From positions 1 to 64,000 of the forward strand of contig NZ_QXJM01000027.1 in NCBI RefSeq assembly GCF_003570905.1: 64,000 nt of DNA. The letters run 5' to 3'. Below are positions 28,540-36,848 of this stretch, piece by piece. Under the pieces are notes generated by a model, which had not been told where the DNA came from, made no database searches, and was given only the letters and a program-made list of their open reading frames with translations. The translations under genes were made by a program, and so were the position numbers. The DNA is from Cohnella faecalis (lineage in GTDB: Bacteria > Bacillota > Bacilli > Paenibacillales > Paenibacillaceae). Position 1 is the stretch's first letter. Every line of letters begins with the position of its first letter.

Positions 28540-28569
28540 TTGACGAGGCCGCGCTCGGTCGGCTATGAT
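28540..28569 (+). promoter_or_regulatory. Sigma-A promoter of the mutS2-like transcript
   Basis: TTGACG at 28540-28545 and TATGAT at 28564-28569, with an 18-base spacer. The predicted transcript begins near 28576, leaving a leader of about 275 bases. Confidence 0.75.
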
Positions 28570-28575
28570 GAAGAA

Positions 28576-28812
28576 ACTTCACTCGTTAAGGGGAAATTTT
28601 GATGTTGGTCTTGGTTCTGAACTGACGAATTCCATAGTGGCTGCATAAGGAAGAAGCTTGGAATGGCGTGCCCTGACGGGTATGTTTGTTTCGGCGTACT
28701 CTTCATGCGGCGTGGAAGAGCCAGGGAGGAACGGTTTCAGACTACATCTGCCGTAACGCTAGCGCGTATCGGAGACGTCTGCCGTGCTCATTCGGGCACG
28801 GCTTTTTTGCGT
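28576..28812 (+). promoter_or_regulatory. Structured RNA leader with terminator/antiterminator choice
   Basis: Unidentified leader. Stems: ATTCCA 28629-28634 with TGGAAT 28659-28664; CCCTG 28671-28675 with CAGGG 28722-28726, enclosing CTCTTC 28699-28704 with GAAGAG 28715-28720; ACGG...CAGA 28731-28741 with TCTGCCGT 28747-28754. The same octamer TCTGCCGT recurs at 28778-28785, inside the terminator's 5' arm, so the ACGG...CAGA arm can pair with either. That is attenuator or riboswitch architecture. AGGGAGGAAC at 28723-28732 only weakly resembles a T-box core. The ligand is unknown. Confidence 0.62.
28781..28808 (+). terminator. Intrinsic terminator inside the mutS2 leader
   Basis: GCCGTGC at 28781-28787 pairs with GCACGGC at 28796-28802, then T6. 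It lies 43 bases before the mutS2-like start, so it would stop that gene unless relieved. Confidence 0.9.
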
Positions 28813-28850
28813 CCATATTTTACCTTAACTTTTGGAGGAATCAACTACAC

Positions 28851-30842
28851 ATGAGAGAGCATTCGCTTAAAAAGCTGGAATATAACCGCGTTATCGAGAC
28901 TTTGGCCGGATACGCCGCCACTTACTTGGGGCTGCGCCATGCTCGTGAACTAAAGCCGTCCGTCGATCTTGGCGCCATTGCAAAAAGGCTGGAGGAAACC
29001 GAGGAGGCTCGGGGGCTGCTGGCGAAGGGGGCGCATGCACCGCTTCCGTCGATGGAAGGGATGGAGCAGCTGATTTCGCTTCTCGGCACCGGCTATGTTT
29101 TGACGGAGGAGGATTTCGGACATCTCGCTCAATTCGCCAAAAGCTGCTCGCAGCTTCAGCAGTACATGGCTTCCAAGCGATCTGAAGCGCCCTCGGTCGC
29201 CTTGTATGCCGCTTCGATGCACAGTCTTGCGAAGCTGCGGGAAGAAATCGAGCGCTGCGTCGATCGAGGACGGATCGTCGATACGGCGAGCGCGGAATTG
29301 CACAAAATCCGCAAAAAAATTCGCGCCGCCGAAGAACGGATTCAGAAAAAGCTGGAAGGGCTGCTCGCCCGTTACGCCGATTTGCTTCAGGAGCGCCTTG
29401 TCAGCCAGCGGAACGGCCGCTATGTACTTCCGGTTAAAAAGGAACTGCGCAGAAGGTTTCCCGGAACCGTTCTCGACGAATCGGCGAGCGGACAGACGGT
29501 GTTCGTGGAGCCGGCGGAATTGGCGGGCTCGCAATATGAGCTCAGCGCTCTTCGCGTAGAGGAAGCTCGCGAGGAAACCCAAGTTCTTGCGAGGCTGACC
29601 GAGCTGGCGGAATCGTATTCGTATGAAATATCGGTTAATCGGGATGCGGTCGGCCATTACGATTTTTTGCTGGCGAAGGCCAAATGGGCGCTCGCTATCG
29701 GAGGAGAATCCGTCAAGCTGAATTCGAATGGGGTTATCAGGCTGAAGGAGGCGCGCCATCCGTTTTTATCTGTGAAGCCTGTCCCGCTCACAGTGGAGGT
29801 TGGAGGAGAGTATCGCGCGCTGCTCATAACGGGACCTAATACGGGAGGCAAGACAGTCGCGCTTAAGACGGTAGGGATCTTGACGCTTATGGCGCAGTCG
29901 GGATTGCTCGTCCCTGCGGCGGCCGGGAGCGAACTGGCCGTCTTCCGGTCGGTCGAGGTCGACATCGGCGACGATCAGAGTCTGGATGCTTCGCTTAGCA
30001 CCTTTTCGTCCCATCTTCGCAACGTGATCGACATACTCGACCACACCGGACCTTCAACGCTCGTACTGCTCGACGAGCTGGCGACCGGCACCGATCCGGG
30101 AGAGGGAGTCGGCCTCGCAATCGCGGTGCTCGAAGAGCTGTATCGCAGAGGCTGCGTGTTGATGGCGACTACCCATTTTAACGAAATCAAGGAATACGCC
30201 AGAGCGACGCCGGGATTCCGCAATGCGAGAATGGCCTTCGACGAGGATTCGCTCAGACCGCTTTATCGGCTGGACATGGGGGAAGCGGGGAACAGCTATG
30301 CGTTCGTAATTGCGGCCAAGCTCGGGATTCCTTCGGCTATCGTGGAGCGGGCGAAGTCGATCTCTAAAAGCTTGAAGGGGGATGCTAGAGAAGCGGAAGA
30401 AGCGAGAAAGCCGGGAAGTGCGGGAAGTGCGGGAAGTGCGGATGAAGGGCAAACTCTTTCGGCACAGCTCGAGTTTTCGAAGGCAGCTACCTCTGCGGGA
30501 GCCTCGACGGCTGCGTCTTCCTCGCGCAATTCCGGCGGAGATCGTTCGGCCGTTCAGCCGGAATGGGAAGTCGGCGATGTTGTGTTTATCCCTCATCTTC
30601 GCCGGTCAGGCGTCATTTACCGGCTTCCCGACGGGCGGGGAAACCTGATTGTGCAAATCCAAAAGGAAAAAATCGAAATTAACCATAAACGAGTTAGGCG
30701 TATCATCGAGAAGAGGGATTTGTATCCCGAGGAGTACGATATGTCCATCGTGTTCGATACCGTCGAAAACCGTAAAAAACGCAAGCTGATGGGGAAACGG
30801 CACATTGACGGGCTGACTATCGAACATCCGTCGGAGAGTTGA
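28851..30842 (+). CDS. MutS2-like ATPase lacking the Smr nuclease domain
   Basis: 663 residues against about 785 for B. subtilis MutS2. The core and ATPase are present: Walker A GPNTGGKT at 328-335, Walker B LVLLDELATGTDPGEG, ABC signature SLSTFSSHL and ATTHFNEIKEY. The usual long coiled coil after the ATPase is replaced by an Ala/Ser-rich linker with a GSA triplet repeat. A KOW-like segment (VGDVVFIPHLRRSGVI) follows, then the protein ends without the Smr domain. MutS2 proteins act on collided ribosomes and recombination intermediates. ATG 28851 has TTTGGAGGAA upstream; the upstream in-frame extension runs through the terminator. Confidence 0.88.
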   Translation: MREHSLKKLEYNRVIETLAGYAATYLGLRHARELKPSVDLGAIAKRLEETEEARGLLAKGAHAPLPSMEGMEQLISLLGTGYVLTEEDFGHLAQFAKSCSQLQQYMASKRSEAPSVALYAASMHSLAKLREEIERCVDRGRIVDTASAELHKIRKKIRAAEERIQKKLEGLLARYADLLQERLVSQRNGRYVLPVKKELRRRFPGTVLDESASGQTVFVEPAELAGSQYELSALRVEEAREETQVLARLTELAESYSYEISVNRDAVGHYDFLLAKAKWALAIGGESVKLNSNGVIRLKEARHPFLSVKPVPLTVEVGGEYRALLITGPNTGGKTVALKTVGILTLMAQSGLLVPAAAGSELAVFRSVEVDIGDDQSLDASLSTFSSHLRNVIDILDHTGPSTLVLLDELATGTDPGEGVGLAIAVLEELYRRGCVLMATTHFNEIKEYARATPGFRNARMAFDEDSLRPLYRLDMGEAGNSYAFVIAAKLGIPSAIVERAKSISKSLKGDAREAEEARKPGSAGSAGSADEGQTLSAQLEFSKAATSAGASTAASSSRNSGGDRSAVQPEWEVGDVVFIPHLRRSGVIYRLPDGRGNLIVQIQKEKIEINHKRVRRIIEKRDLYPEEYDMSIVFDTVENRKKRKLMGKRHIDGLTIEHPSES

Positions 30843-30862
30843 CACGGTGGTTGGCCCGGCAT

Positions 30863-31169
30863 AACCGGCTGAGAGCGTGCTATTGGTTCGGGGCGCGTGC
30901 GAAAAGAGAGCGTAACCGGCTATGAGCAGGCTATTGGTTCGGGGTGCGTGGCGAAAAGAGAGCGCAACCGGCTGAGAGCGGGCTATTGATTCGAGGCGTG
31001 TGCGAAAAGAGAGCGCAACCCGCTATGAGCGGGCTATTGGTTCGGGGTGCGTGCGAAAAGAGAGCGTAACCGGCTGAGAGCGGGCTATTGGTTCGGGGTG
31101 CGTGCGAAAAGAGAGCATAACCGGCTGAGAGCGTGCTATTGGTTCGAGGCGCGTGCGAAAAGAGCGAGT
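30863..31169. repeat. Six tandem 51-bp repeats between mutS2-like gene and lepA
   Basis: Units start with AACCGG-like sequence at 30863, 30914, 30966, 31017, 31068 and 31119 (periods 51, 52, 51, 51, 51). Each contains AACC...GGTT and GCT...AGC inverted pairs, then GCGTGCGAAAAGAG. A repetitive open frame on the minus strand results only from the period being divisible by three. The 430-base gap 30843-31273 contains this array and the lepA promoter. Confidence 0.93.
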
Positions 31170-31194
31170 TGCCCGCAGCCTTGAATGTATTCGA

Positions 31195-31223
31195 TTGATG
31201 CGCCGAGCGTCCCTTGTTATAAT
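31195..31223 (+). promoter_or_regulatory. lepA promoter
   Basis: TTGATG at 31195-31200 and TATAAT at 31218-31223 with a 17-base spacer, just after the last 51-bp repeat. Confidence 0.82.
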
Positions 31224-31273
31224 GAAGTGATACACTATTGGACGCAAGGGACCTTCTGGAGGTACATCCATTC

Positions 31274-33091
31274 ATGACAGATCATCAGGCTAACCAAAGC
31301 CGCATTCGCAATTTTTGCATCATCGCGCATATCGACCACGGAAAATCGACGCTGGCCGACCGCATTTTGGAATATACGGGGGCGATTTCGTCCCGCGAAA
31401 TGCAGGATCAGATTCTCGACTCGATGGACCTCGAACGCGAACGGGGAATTACGATCAAGCTGCAAGCCGTGCGCTTGCAATACAAAGCCGACGACGGCGA
31501 GACGTATACGCTTCATCTGATCGACACGCCGGGACACGTCGACTTTACGTACGAGGTTTCCCGTAGCCTCGCCGCATGCGAAGGCGCGCTGCTCATCGTC
31601 GATGCCGCTCAAGGCATCGAGGCGCAGACGCTCGCGAACGTGTACTTGGCGCTGGACAACAATCTTGAGATTTTGCCGGTCATCAACAAAATCGACCTTC
31701 CCAGCGCCGAGCCGGAACGCGTCAAGCAAGAGGTGGAGGACGTTATCGGTCTGGACACGTCGGAGGCGGTGCTTGCTTCCGCGAAGAACGGCATAGGCAT
31801 TAAGGAAATTCTCGAACAGGTCGTGCAGAAGATTCCGGCTCCTCAAGGCGACCGGAACAAGCCGCTTAAAGCGCTTATTTTCGACTCCCACTACGATGCG
31901 TACAAAGGCGTTGTCTGCTACATTCGAGTCGTGGACGGAACGATCAAAGCGGGAACGAAGATGAAGTTCATGGGCACGGGCGCTTCGTTCGACGTCGTGG
32001 AGGTCGGCACTTTTCGGCCGCGCGCGACCGTCATCGACGAGCTTGGTCCCGGAGACGTAGGCTTCGTCGTTGCTTCCATCAAGAACGTGAAGGATACCCG
32101 GGTAGGCGATACGATTACGGACGCCAAAAATCCGACCTCCGAAGCGCTTGCTGGCTACCGACGCATCAATCCGATGGTGTTCTGCGGACTATACCCGATC
32201 GAGTCGACGGATTACAACGACTTGCGCGACGCGCTCGAGAAGCTTGAGCTGAACGACGCTTCGCTCCGTTACGAGCCGGAGACGTCCCAGGCGCTCGGCT
32301 TCGGCTTCCGATGCGGCTTCCTCGGCTTGCTGCATATGGAGATCATTCAGGAGCGGATCGAACGGGAGTTCAACATCCCTCTCATCACGACCGCTCCAAG
32401 CGTTATTTATAAAGTCACTCTGACCAATGGCGAGACAATCGACATCAGCAACCCGGCCGATTATCCGGAAGCGGGCAAGCTGGAACGCGTGGAGGAGCCT
32501 TACGTCAAGGCTTCCATCATCGTGCCGAACGATTATGTCGGAGCGATTATGGAGCTGTGCCAAGGCAAACGGGGCGAGTTCATCGACATGCAGTATTTGG
32601 ACACGAACCGGGTTACGCTGAAATACGACATTCCGCTCGCGGAGATCGTGTACGATTTCTTCGACCAGCTCAAATCGAGCACGAAGGGTTACGCTTCCTT
32701 CGATTACGAAGTGTCCGGCTATCGGCAATCCAACCTCGTGAAGATGGATATTTTGCTGAACTCCGAGAAGGTCGACGCTCTCTCGTTCATCGTCCATCGG
32801 GATCGGGCTTACAATCGCGGACGCGTCATTTGCGAGAAGCTGAAGGATCTCATCCCTCGCCAAATGTTCGAGGTGCCGATTCAAGCGACGATCGGCCAGA
32901 AGGTCGTCTCCCGCGAGACGATCAAGGCGATGCGCAAAAACGTACTCGCCAAGTGCTACGGCGGCGACATCAGCCGGAAGCGCAAGCTGCTCGACAAGCA
33001 GAAGGAAGGCAAGAAGCGGATGAAGCAGGTCGGCAACGTCGAGGTGCCGCAGGAAGCGTTCATGGCCGTGCTCAAAATCGACAACGACTAA
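31274..33091 (+). CDS. lepA: Elongation factor 4 (LepA)
   Basis: LepA is a ribosome-bound GTPase that back-translocates or aids initiation. The 605 residues match the family. GTPase motifs: [14 protein letters not shown] near 18, [14 protein letters not shown] and [10 protein letters not shown]. The LepA-specific C-terminal domain includes [31 protein letters not shown] 31274 has TCTGGAGGTAC upstream. Same position as in B. subtilis (after spoIIP-yqxA, before hemW). Confidence 0.97.
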   Translation: MTDHQANQSRIRNFCIIAHIDHGKSTLADRILEYTGAISSREMQDQILDSMDLERERGITIKLQAVRLQYKADDGETYTLHLIDTPGHVDFTYEVSRSLAACEGALLIVDAAQGIEAQTLANVYLALDNNLEILPVINKIDLPSAEPERVKQEVEDVIGLDTSEAVLASAKNGIGIKEILEQVVQKIPAPQGDRNKPLKALIFDSHYDAYKGVVCYIRVVDGTIKAGTKMKFMGTGASFDVVEVGTFRPRATVIDELGPGDVGFVVASIKNVKDTRVGDTITDAKNPTSEALAGYRRINPMVFCGLYPIESTDYNDLRDALEKLELNDASLRYEPETSQALGFGFRCGFLGLLHMEIIQERIEREFNIPLITTAPSVIYKVTLTNGETIDISNPADYPEAGKLERVEEPYVKASIIVPNDYVGAIMELCQGKRGEFIDMQYLDTNRVTLKYDIPLAEIVYDFFDQLKSSTKGYASFDYEVSGYRQSNLVKMDILLNSEKVDALSFIVHRDRAYNRGRVICEKLKDLIPRQMFEVPIQATIGQKVVSRETIKAMRKNVLAKCYGGDISRKRKLLDKQKEGKKRMKQVGNVEVPQEAFMAVLKIDND

Positions 33092-33188
33092 TGCGAGTAT
33101 TTTAACCGCGACTGGATTGCAGCTTCTGCGATCCATTCGCGTTTTTTTCAATAAAAGTCGTTATGGCGGCAGAGAAAGAAGGATTAAC

Positions 33189-34375
33189 GTGGGCAACCAT
33201 TTACAAGCGACCCCAGGCACGTCTCCGCTGCATGGCTGGACGCCTCGGGCGCTGTACATTCATATCCCTTTTTGCACGAACAAGTGCTTCTATTGCGATT
33301 TCAACTCGTACGTCGCGGAAGGGCAGCCTATCGACGCTTATTTGGACGCGCTCGAAAAGGAAATGGAGAGGACGGCGGAGCATATTCCTCCTAAGCGGAT
33401 CGATACGGTGTTCGTGGGGGCGGAACGCCGACGGTGCTGAACCCGACCCAAATGACTCGGTTTCTCGAATCGGTCAACCGTCATTTTCCGATCGCGCCGG
33501 ACGCCGAATTCACGATGGAGGCAAATCCGGGAACGACGGATCCGGCGAAGCTTGAGGCGATGCGCGAAGGAGGCGTCAACCGGATCAGCTTCGGAGCGCA
33601 GACGTTCGACGAGCAGCTGCTCAAAACGATCGGCCGCATTCATGAAGCGCAGGATGTCGTCACAAGCATCGCAAATGCGAAAGCGGCGGGCTTTTCGAAT
33701 CTTTCCATCGACCTCATGTTCGGGCTTCCGAACCAGAAGCTCAGCCAACTGGAGGAGAGCGTCGCCCGGGCCATTGAGCTCGACCTGCCGCATTACTCCT
33801 TATATAGCCTGAAGGTGGAGGAGAACACGCTGTTCCACCGGCTGTACCAGCGCGGGGAGCTTACTTTGCCGGAGGAGGACGAAGAGCTCGCCATGTACGA
33901 GCATCTGATGGATCGGCTCGGCAACGCCGGCTACCGGCATTACGAAGTAAGCAATTTCGCCCGTCCGGGCTTCGAAAGCCGTCATAACACCGTCTACTGG
34001 CATAACGAGCCCTATTACGGACTTGGCGCCGGAGCGCACGGCTATGCGCTTGGGAAGCGGCATATCAATATTAAAGGCGTGCAGCCCTATATTGATAAAG
34101 CAATGCAAGCGCTGCCGCTGTTGGAAGTCAACGAAGTATCGCAAAAAGAGGCGATGGAGGACTTCATGATGATCGGGCTGCGTTTGCGAGAAGGTGTGCG
34201 AAGCGCCGATTTCGCCGCCCAGTTCGGAGGAGTATCGCTCGAATCCGTCTTCGGACCGATCATGGAGCGCCAGATCGGGCAAGGGCTGCTCGAACGCCGC
34301 CCCGATACGGATGGCTATCGATTAACGGATCGAGGCGTTATTTTCGGAAATGAAGTGTTCGGGCAGTACATCTAA
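33189..34375 (+). CDS. hemW: HemW, radical SAM heme chaperone (one frameshift as sequenced)
   Basis: HemW is a radical SAM protein that binds heme and aids its insertion; it lacks true coproporphyrinogen dehydrogenase activity in studied cases. The cluster motif is CTNKCFYCDF near residue 30. The frame breaks at GGGGG 33416-33420; adding one G restores VFVGGGTPTVL, an invariant family motif. The remainder (FGAQTFDEQLLKTIGR, LMFGLPNQ, YEVSNFARPG, GLGAGAHGY) is intact. GTG 33189 has GAAGGA upstream. Restored length is about 395 residues. Confidence 0.92.
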
Positions 34376-34517
34376 TTAGAAAGCCCGGATTTCCGTTGCG
34401 GTTTGTTGAGAAACGGAGGACGCCGTCCGAGAATTCTCTCTTGTGAACGACGTGGGCCTGTTGTATATTTATTCATATCATACAGGGCTTCAGGAAGTCG
34501 GAAAGAAGGGGAACAAC

Positions 34518-34979
34518 ATGACGGTCGTCTGCCGGAAAGCGGAATCGTCCGATGTGGACGCGCTTCACGAACTTATACAAAGCTACGCCGAACAAGGAAT
34601 TATGCTGCCGCGCTCCCGGGAAGCGCTTGACCGGAACATCGGTACGTTCATCGTCGCCGAAGACGACGGACGGCTCGTCGGTTGCGGATCTTTATGCAGA
34701 CTCGGCAACGATTTGGTCGAAATTCGTTCGCTTGGCATAGCAGGCGGCTACAAGGGCCAAGGCATCGGCAGCCGGATGGTCGACTCCTTGATCGACGAAG
34801 CGAGATCCCAGCGCATTCCGAAAGTGATGGCGCTCACCTACGAGGTGGCCTTTTTTCAAAAAAACGGATTTCGCGTCGTGGACAAAGAGATTTTTCCCGA
34901 AAAAGTGTGGACCGATTGCGTGAATTGCGCGAAGCAGCATTGCTGCGACGAGATAGCCGTTCTCAAAGTGATCGAATAA
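34518..34979 (+). CDS. GNAT N-acetyltransferase, ArgA-like
   Basis: A 153-residue acetyltransferase resembling the C-terminal domain of N-acetylglutamate synthase: QGIMLPRSREAL, VEIRSLGIAGGYKGQGIGSRMVDSL (the acetyl-CoA loop is GYKGQGIGSR), then FFQKNGFRVVDKEIFPEKVWTDC. Two cysteines and a CC pair follow (CVNCAKQHCCDEIAVL). It may make N-acetylglutamate for arginine synthesis, but no arginine genes are near. ATG 34518 has AGAAGGGGAAC upstream. Confidence 0.88.
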   Translation: MTVVCRKAESSDVDALHELIQSYAEQGIMLPRSREALDRNIGTFIVAEDDGRLVGCGSLCRLGNDLVEIRSLGIAGGYKGQGIGSRMVDSLIDEARSQRIPKVMALTYEVAFFQKNGFRVVDKEIFPEKVWTDCVNCAKQHCCDEIAVLKVIE

Positions 34980-35015
34980 GTTCCATTAAATAGGCCAAAT
35001 CGAGCCGGTCAGTTC

Positions 35016-35045
35016 TTGACACGATCCGGTTCGGTTTGGTATTTT
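35016..35045 (+). promoter_or_regulatory. Sigma-A promoter of the hrcA operon
   Basis: TTGACA at 35016-35021 and a weaker TATTTT at 35040-35045, 18-base spacer, just upstream of CIRCE. Confidence 0.7.
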
Positions 35046-35056
35046 TGTAGTAGCTG

Positions 35057-35083
35057 TTAGCACTCGCTTAATCGGAGTGCTAA
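35057..35083 (+). promoter_or_regulatory. CIRCE operator (HrcA binding site)
   Basis: TTAGCACTC, nine bases, GAGTGCTAA: an exact match to the CIRCE consensus. It overlaps the start of transcription and lies 40 bases upstream of hrcA, so HrcA should repress its own operon. Confidence 0.98.
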
Positions 35084-35122
35084 CGAAGGGCGGGAAGCCT
35101 AATGAATGAGGAGGAATTCCGG

Positions 35123-36148
35123 ATGCTTAGCGAACGGCAACGAATGATTCTTAGCGCAATCGTCGACGATTATATCCGCTCTGCGGAGCCTGTCGGTTCG
35201 CGCAGCATTTCCAAGCGTACCGACGTATCGTTCAGTCCGGCGACCATCCGCAACGAGATGGCCGATCTGGAAGAGCTCGGACTGCTGGAGCAGCCTCACA
35301 CGTCTGCCGGCCGGATACCTTCCATTAAGGGCTACCGCTATTATGTCGATCATCTCGTCACCCTGGGCGGTGTCGGGGAACAGGACGTTCGCAAGATTCG
35401 CGCGTTTTTCGCGGAAAAGATGAATCACTGGGAAGGCGTCATCGGGCAGGCGGCCACCATACTATCCCAATTGACCAACTACACGTCGATCGTGCTTGGT
35501 CCCGAGACCTTCTCGACTTCGCTCAAGCATTTCGAGCTGGTGCCTCTCAACGAGCGTTCCGCCGTCGCCATCATCGTCGCCAATACGGGCCATGTGGAGC
35601 ATCGCACGATGACCATTCCCGACGGCATCGAGATGGAAGACTTGCAAAGAATCGTAAGGATTCTGAATGAGAAGCTGGCCGGAGTCCCTTTTATCCGGGT
35701 AAAGACGGTGCTGCACAGCGAAATCGCGAACGAGCTGGGAAGATATGTGGACCGTTGCGAGCAGGTGCTGGCCGTTCTGGAGCAGACGCTCTCGGAGCAG
35801 CAGGATCCGAAGATGTACATGAGCGGAGCGTCTAACATGCTCGGTCAGCCCGAATTCAAGGACGCCGACAAGGTGAAGCCGATACTCGACGCGCTGGAAG
35901 CAACGCCGCAGCTGCTGCAGCTGTTCCAGTCCGCTCAAGAAGGCATTCAGGTACGGATAGGAACGGAGAACGCCCTCCAAGCGATCAATTCATGCAGTCT
36001 GATTACCGCTTCCTATTCGATCGACGGCAAGTCGCTCGGCACGATCGGCATTTTAGGTCCGACCCGCATGGAGTACGGGAAGGTCATTAGCTTGCTCGAT
36101 TATTTGTCCAAAGATATCGAAGCGATTATGACCAAATGGTACAAATGA
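35123..36148 (+). CDS. hrcA: Heat-inducible transcription repressor HrcA
   Basis: HrcA binds CIRCE and represses chaperone operons until protein damage occupies GroEL. The 341 residues begin MLSERQRMILSAIVDDYIRSAEPVGSR and carry the winged helix (SPATIRNEMADLEELGLLEQPHTSAGRIPS). ATG 35123 has GAGGAGG eight bases upstream and aligns with the B. subtilis start; the in-frame ATG at 35102 has no such site. First gene of hrcA-grpE-dnaK-dnaJ. Confidence 0.97.
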   Translation: MLSERQRMILSAIVDDYIRSAEPVGSRSISKRTDVSFSPATIRNEMADLEELGLLEQPHTSAGRIPSIKGYRYYVDHLVTLGGVGEQDVRKIRAFFAEKMNHWEGVIGQAATILSQLTNYTSIVLGPETFSTSLKHFELVPLNERSAVAIIVANTGHVEHRTMTIPDGIEMEDLQRIVRILNEKLAGVPFIRVKTVLHSEIANELGRYVDRCEQVLAVLEQTLSEQQDPKMYMSGASNMLGQPEFKDADKVKPILDALEATPQLLQLFQSAQEGIQVRIGTENALQAINSCSLITASYSIDGKSLGTIGILGPTRMEYGKVISLLDYLSKDIEAIMTKWYK

Positions 36149-36201
36149 TTAGAGTATAGCCGTCCCGTCGGGGTGGCAGTGTAAAAGGAGGTGAATTTGG
36201 C

Positions 36202-36783
36202 TTGAGCACGAACGAAACGAAGGAGAACGAACAGATGGCGGAACAGCAGGAAGAGCAAGTTAACGCCGATGCCGGGCAAGCGGAACCGAATCTTGACGAG
36301 GAGGTCGCTGAAGTCGAGGTAATCGAAGCGGATAGCTTGGCGGACGAATACAAACGGCAGGCGGAAGAAAACCACGGCCGATATTTGAGGGCGCAAGCCG
36401 ATTTCGATAATTTTCGCAGAAGGACGCAGAAGGAGAAGGAAGAGCTCGCGCAATACGCTTCTCTGAAGCTCGTTAACCAACTGCTTCCTGTCGTGGACAA
36501 TTTCCAGCGGGCGTTGCAGACGAGCGGCGGCGAGAACGGGGAAGCCGGCACATTCGCCAAAGGCGTCGAGATGATTTACCGGCAGCTGTTCGAGGTATTG
36601 GAAAACGAAGGGCTCAAAAAGATGGAGCCGGTCGGCCAGCCTTTCGACCCGGAGCATCATCAAGCGATCATGGCGGTCGAGAGCGACGAGCACGAAGAAG
36701 GCATCGTCGTCGAGGTCGTCCAATCGGGCTATTGGCTGAAGGACAAAGTCATTCGCCCGGCAATGGTCAAAGTAAGCGGCTAA
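36202..36783 (+). CDS. grpE: GrpE nucleotide exchange factor
   Basis: GrpE releases ADP from DnaK. The 193 residues have an acidic N-terminus, the long dimer helix (YLRAQADFDNFRRRTQKEKEEL), and the C-terminal beta domain with EVVQSGYWLKDKVIRPAMVKV. The start is TTG 36202, with AAAGGAGGTGA seven bases upstream; the next ATG (36235) is farther from it. Confidence 0.95.
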   Translation: MSTNETKENEQMAEQQEEQVNADAGQAEPNLDEEVAEVEVIEADSLADEYKRQAEENHGRYLRAQADFDNFRRRTQKEKEELAQYASLKLVNQLLPVVDNFQRALQTSGGENGEAGTFAKGVEMIYRQLFEVLENEGLKKMEPVGQPFDPEHHQAIMAVESDEHEEGIVVEVVQSGYWLKDKVIRPAMVKVSG

Positions 36784-36848
36784 ATCGCGGCAGGCACAGC
36801 TTGCCCATTCCATTATAATGCAAGCTTCAAATAGGAGGACATTTGTCT

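Noticed and set aside
28723..28732. Possible T-box core in the mutS2 leader
   Set aside because: It lacks the TGGN bulge and the ACC of the conserved core, and no specifier loop could be placed.
28686..28850. Upstream in-frame extension of the mutS2-like gene
   Set aside because: It crosses the intrinsic terminator, while ATG 28851 has a good ribosome-binding site and aligns with the MutS2 start.
28663..28854. 63-codon open frame inside the mutS2 leader, ending in an ATGA overlap with the mutS2-like start
   Set aside because: It would have to run through the terminator hairpin and shows no family or clear ribosome-binding site. The leader's pairing pattern explains the region better, though a leader peptide cannot be excluded.
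30931..31275. Minus-strand 114-codon frame with a 17-residue repeat
   Set aside because: The repeat is a by-product of a 51-bp DNA period (17 codons); no ribosome-binding site, and it overlaps the lepA start.
35102..35122. Earlier ATG for hrcA
   Set aside because: The strong GAGGAGG site serves ATG 35123, which aligns with the known HrcA start.
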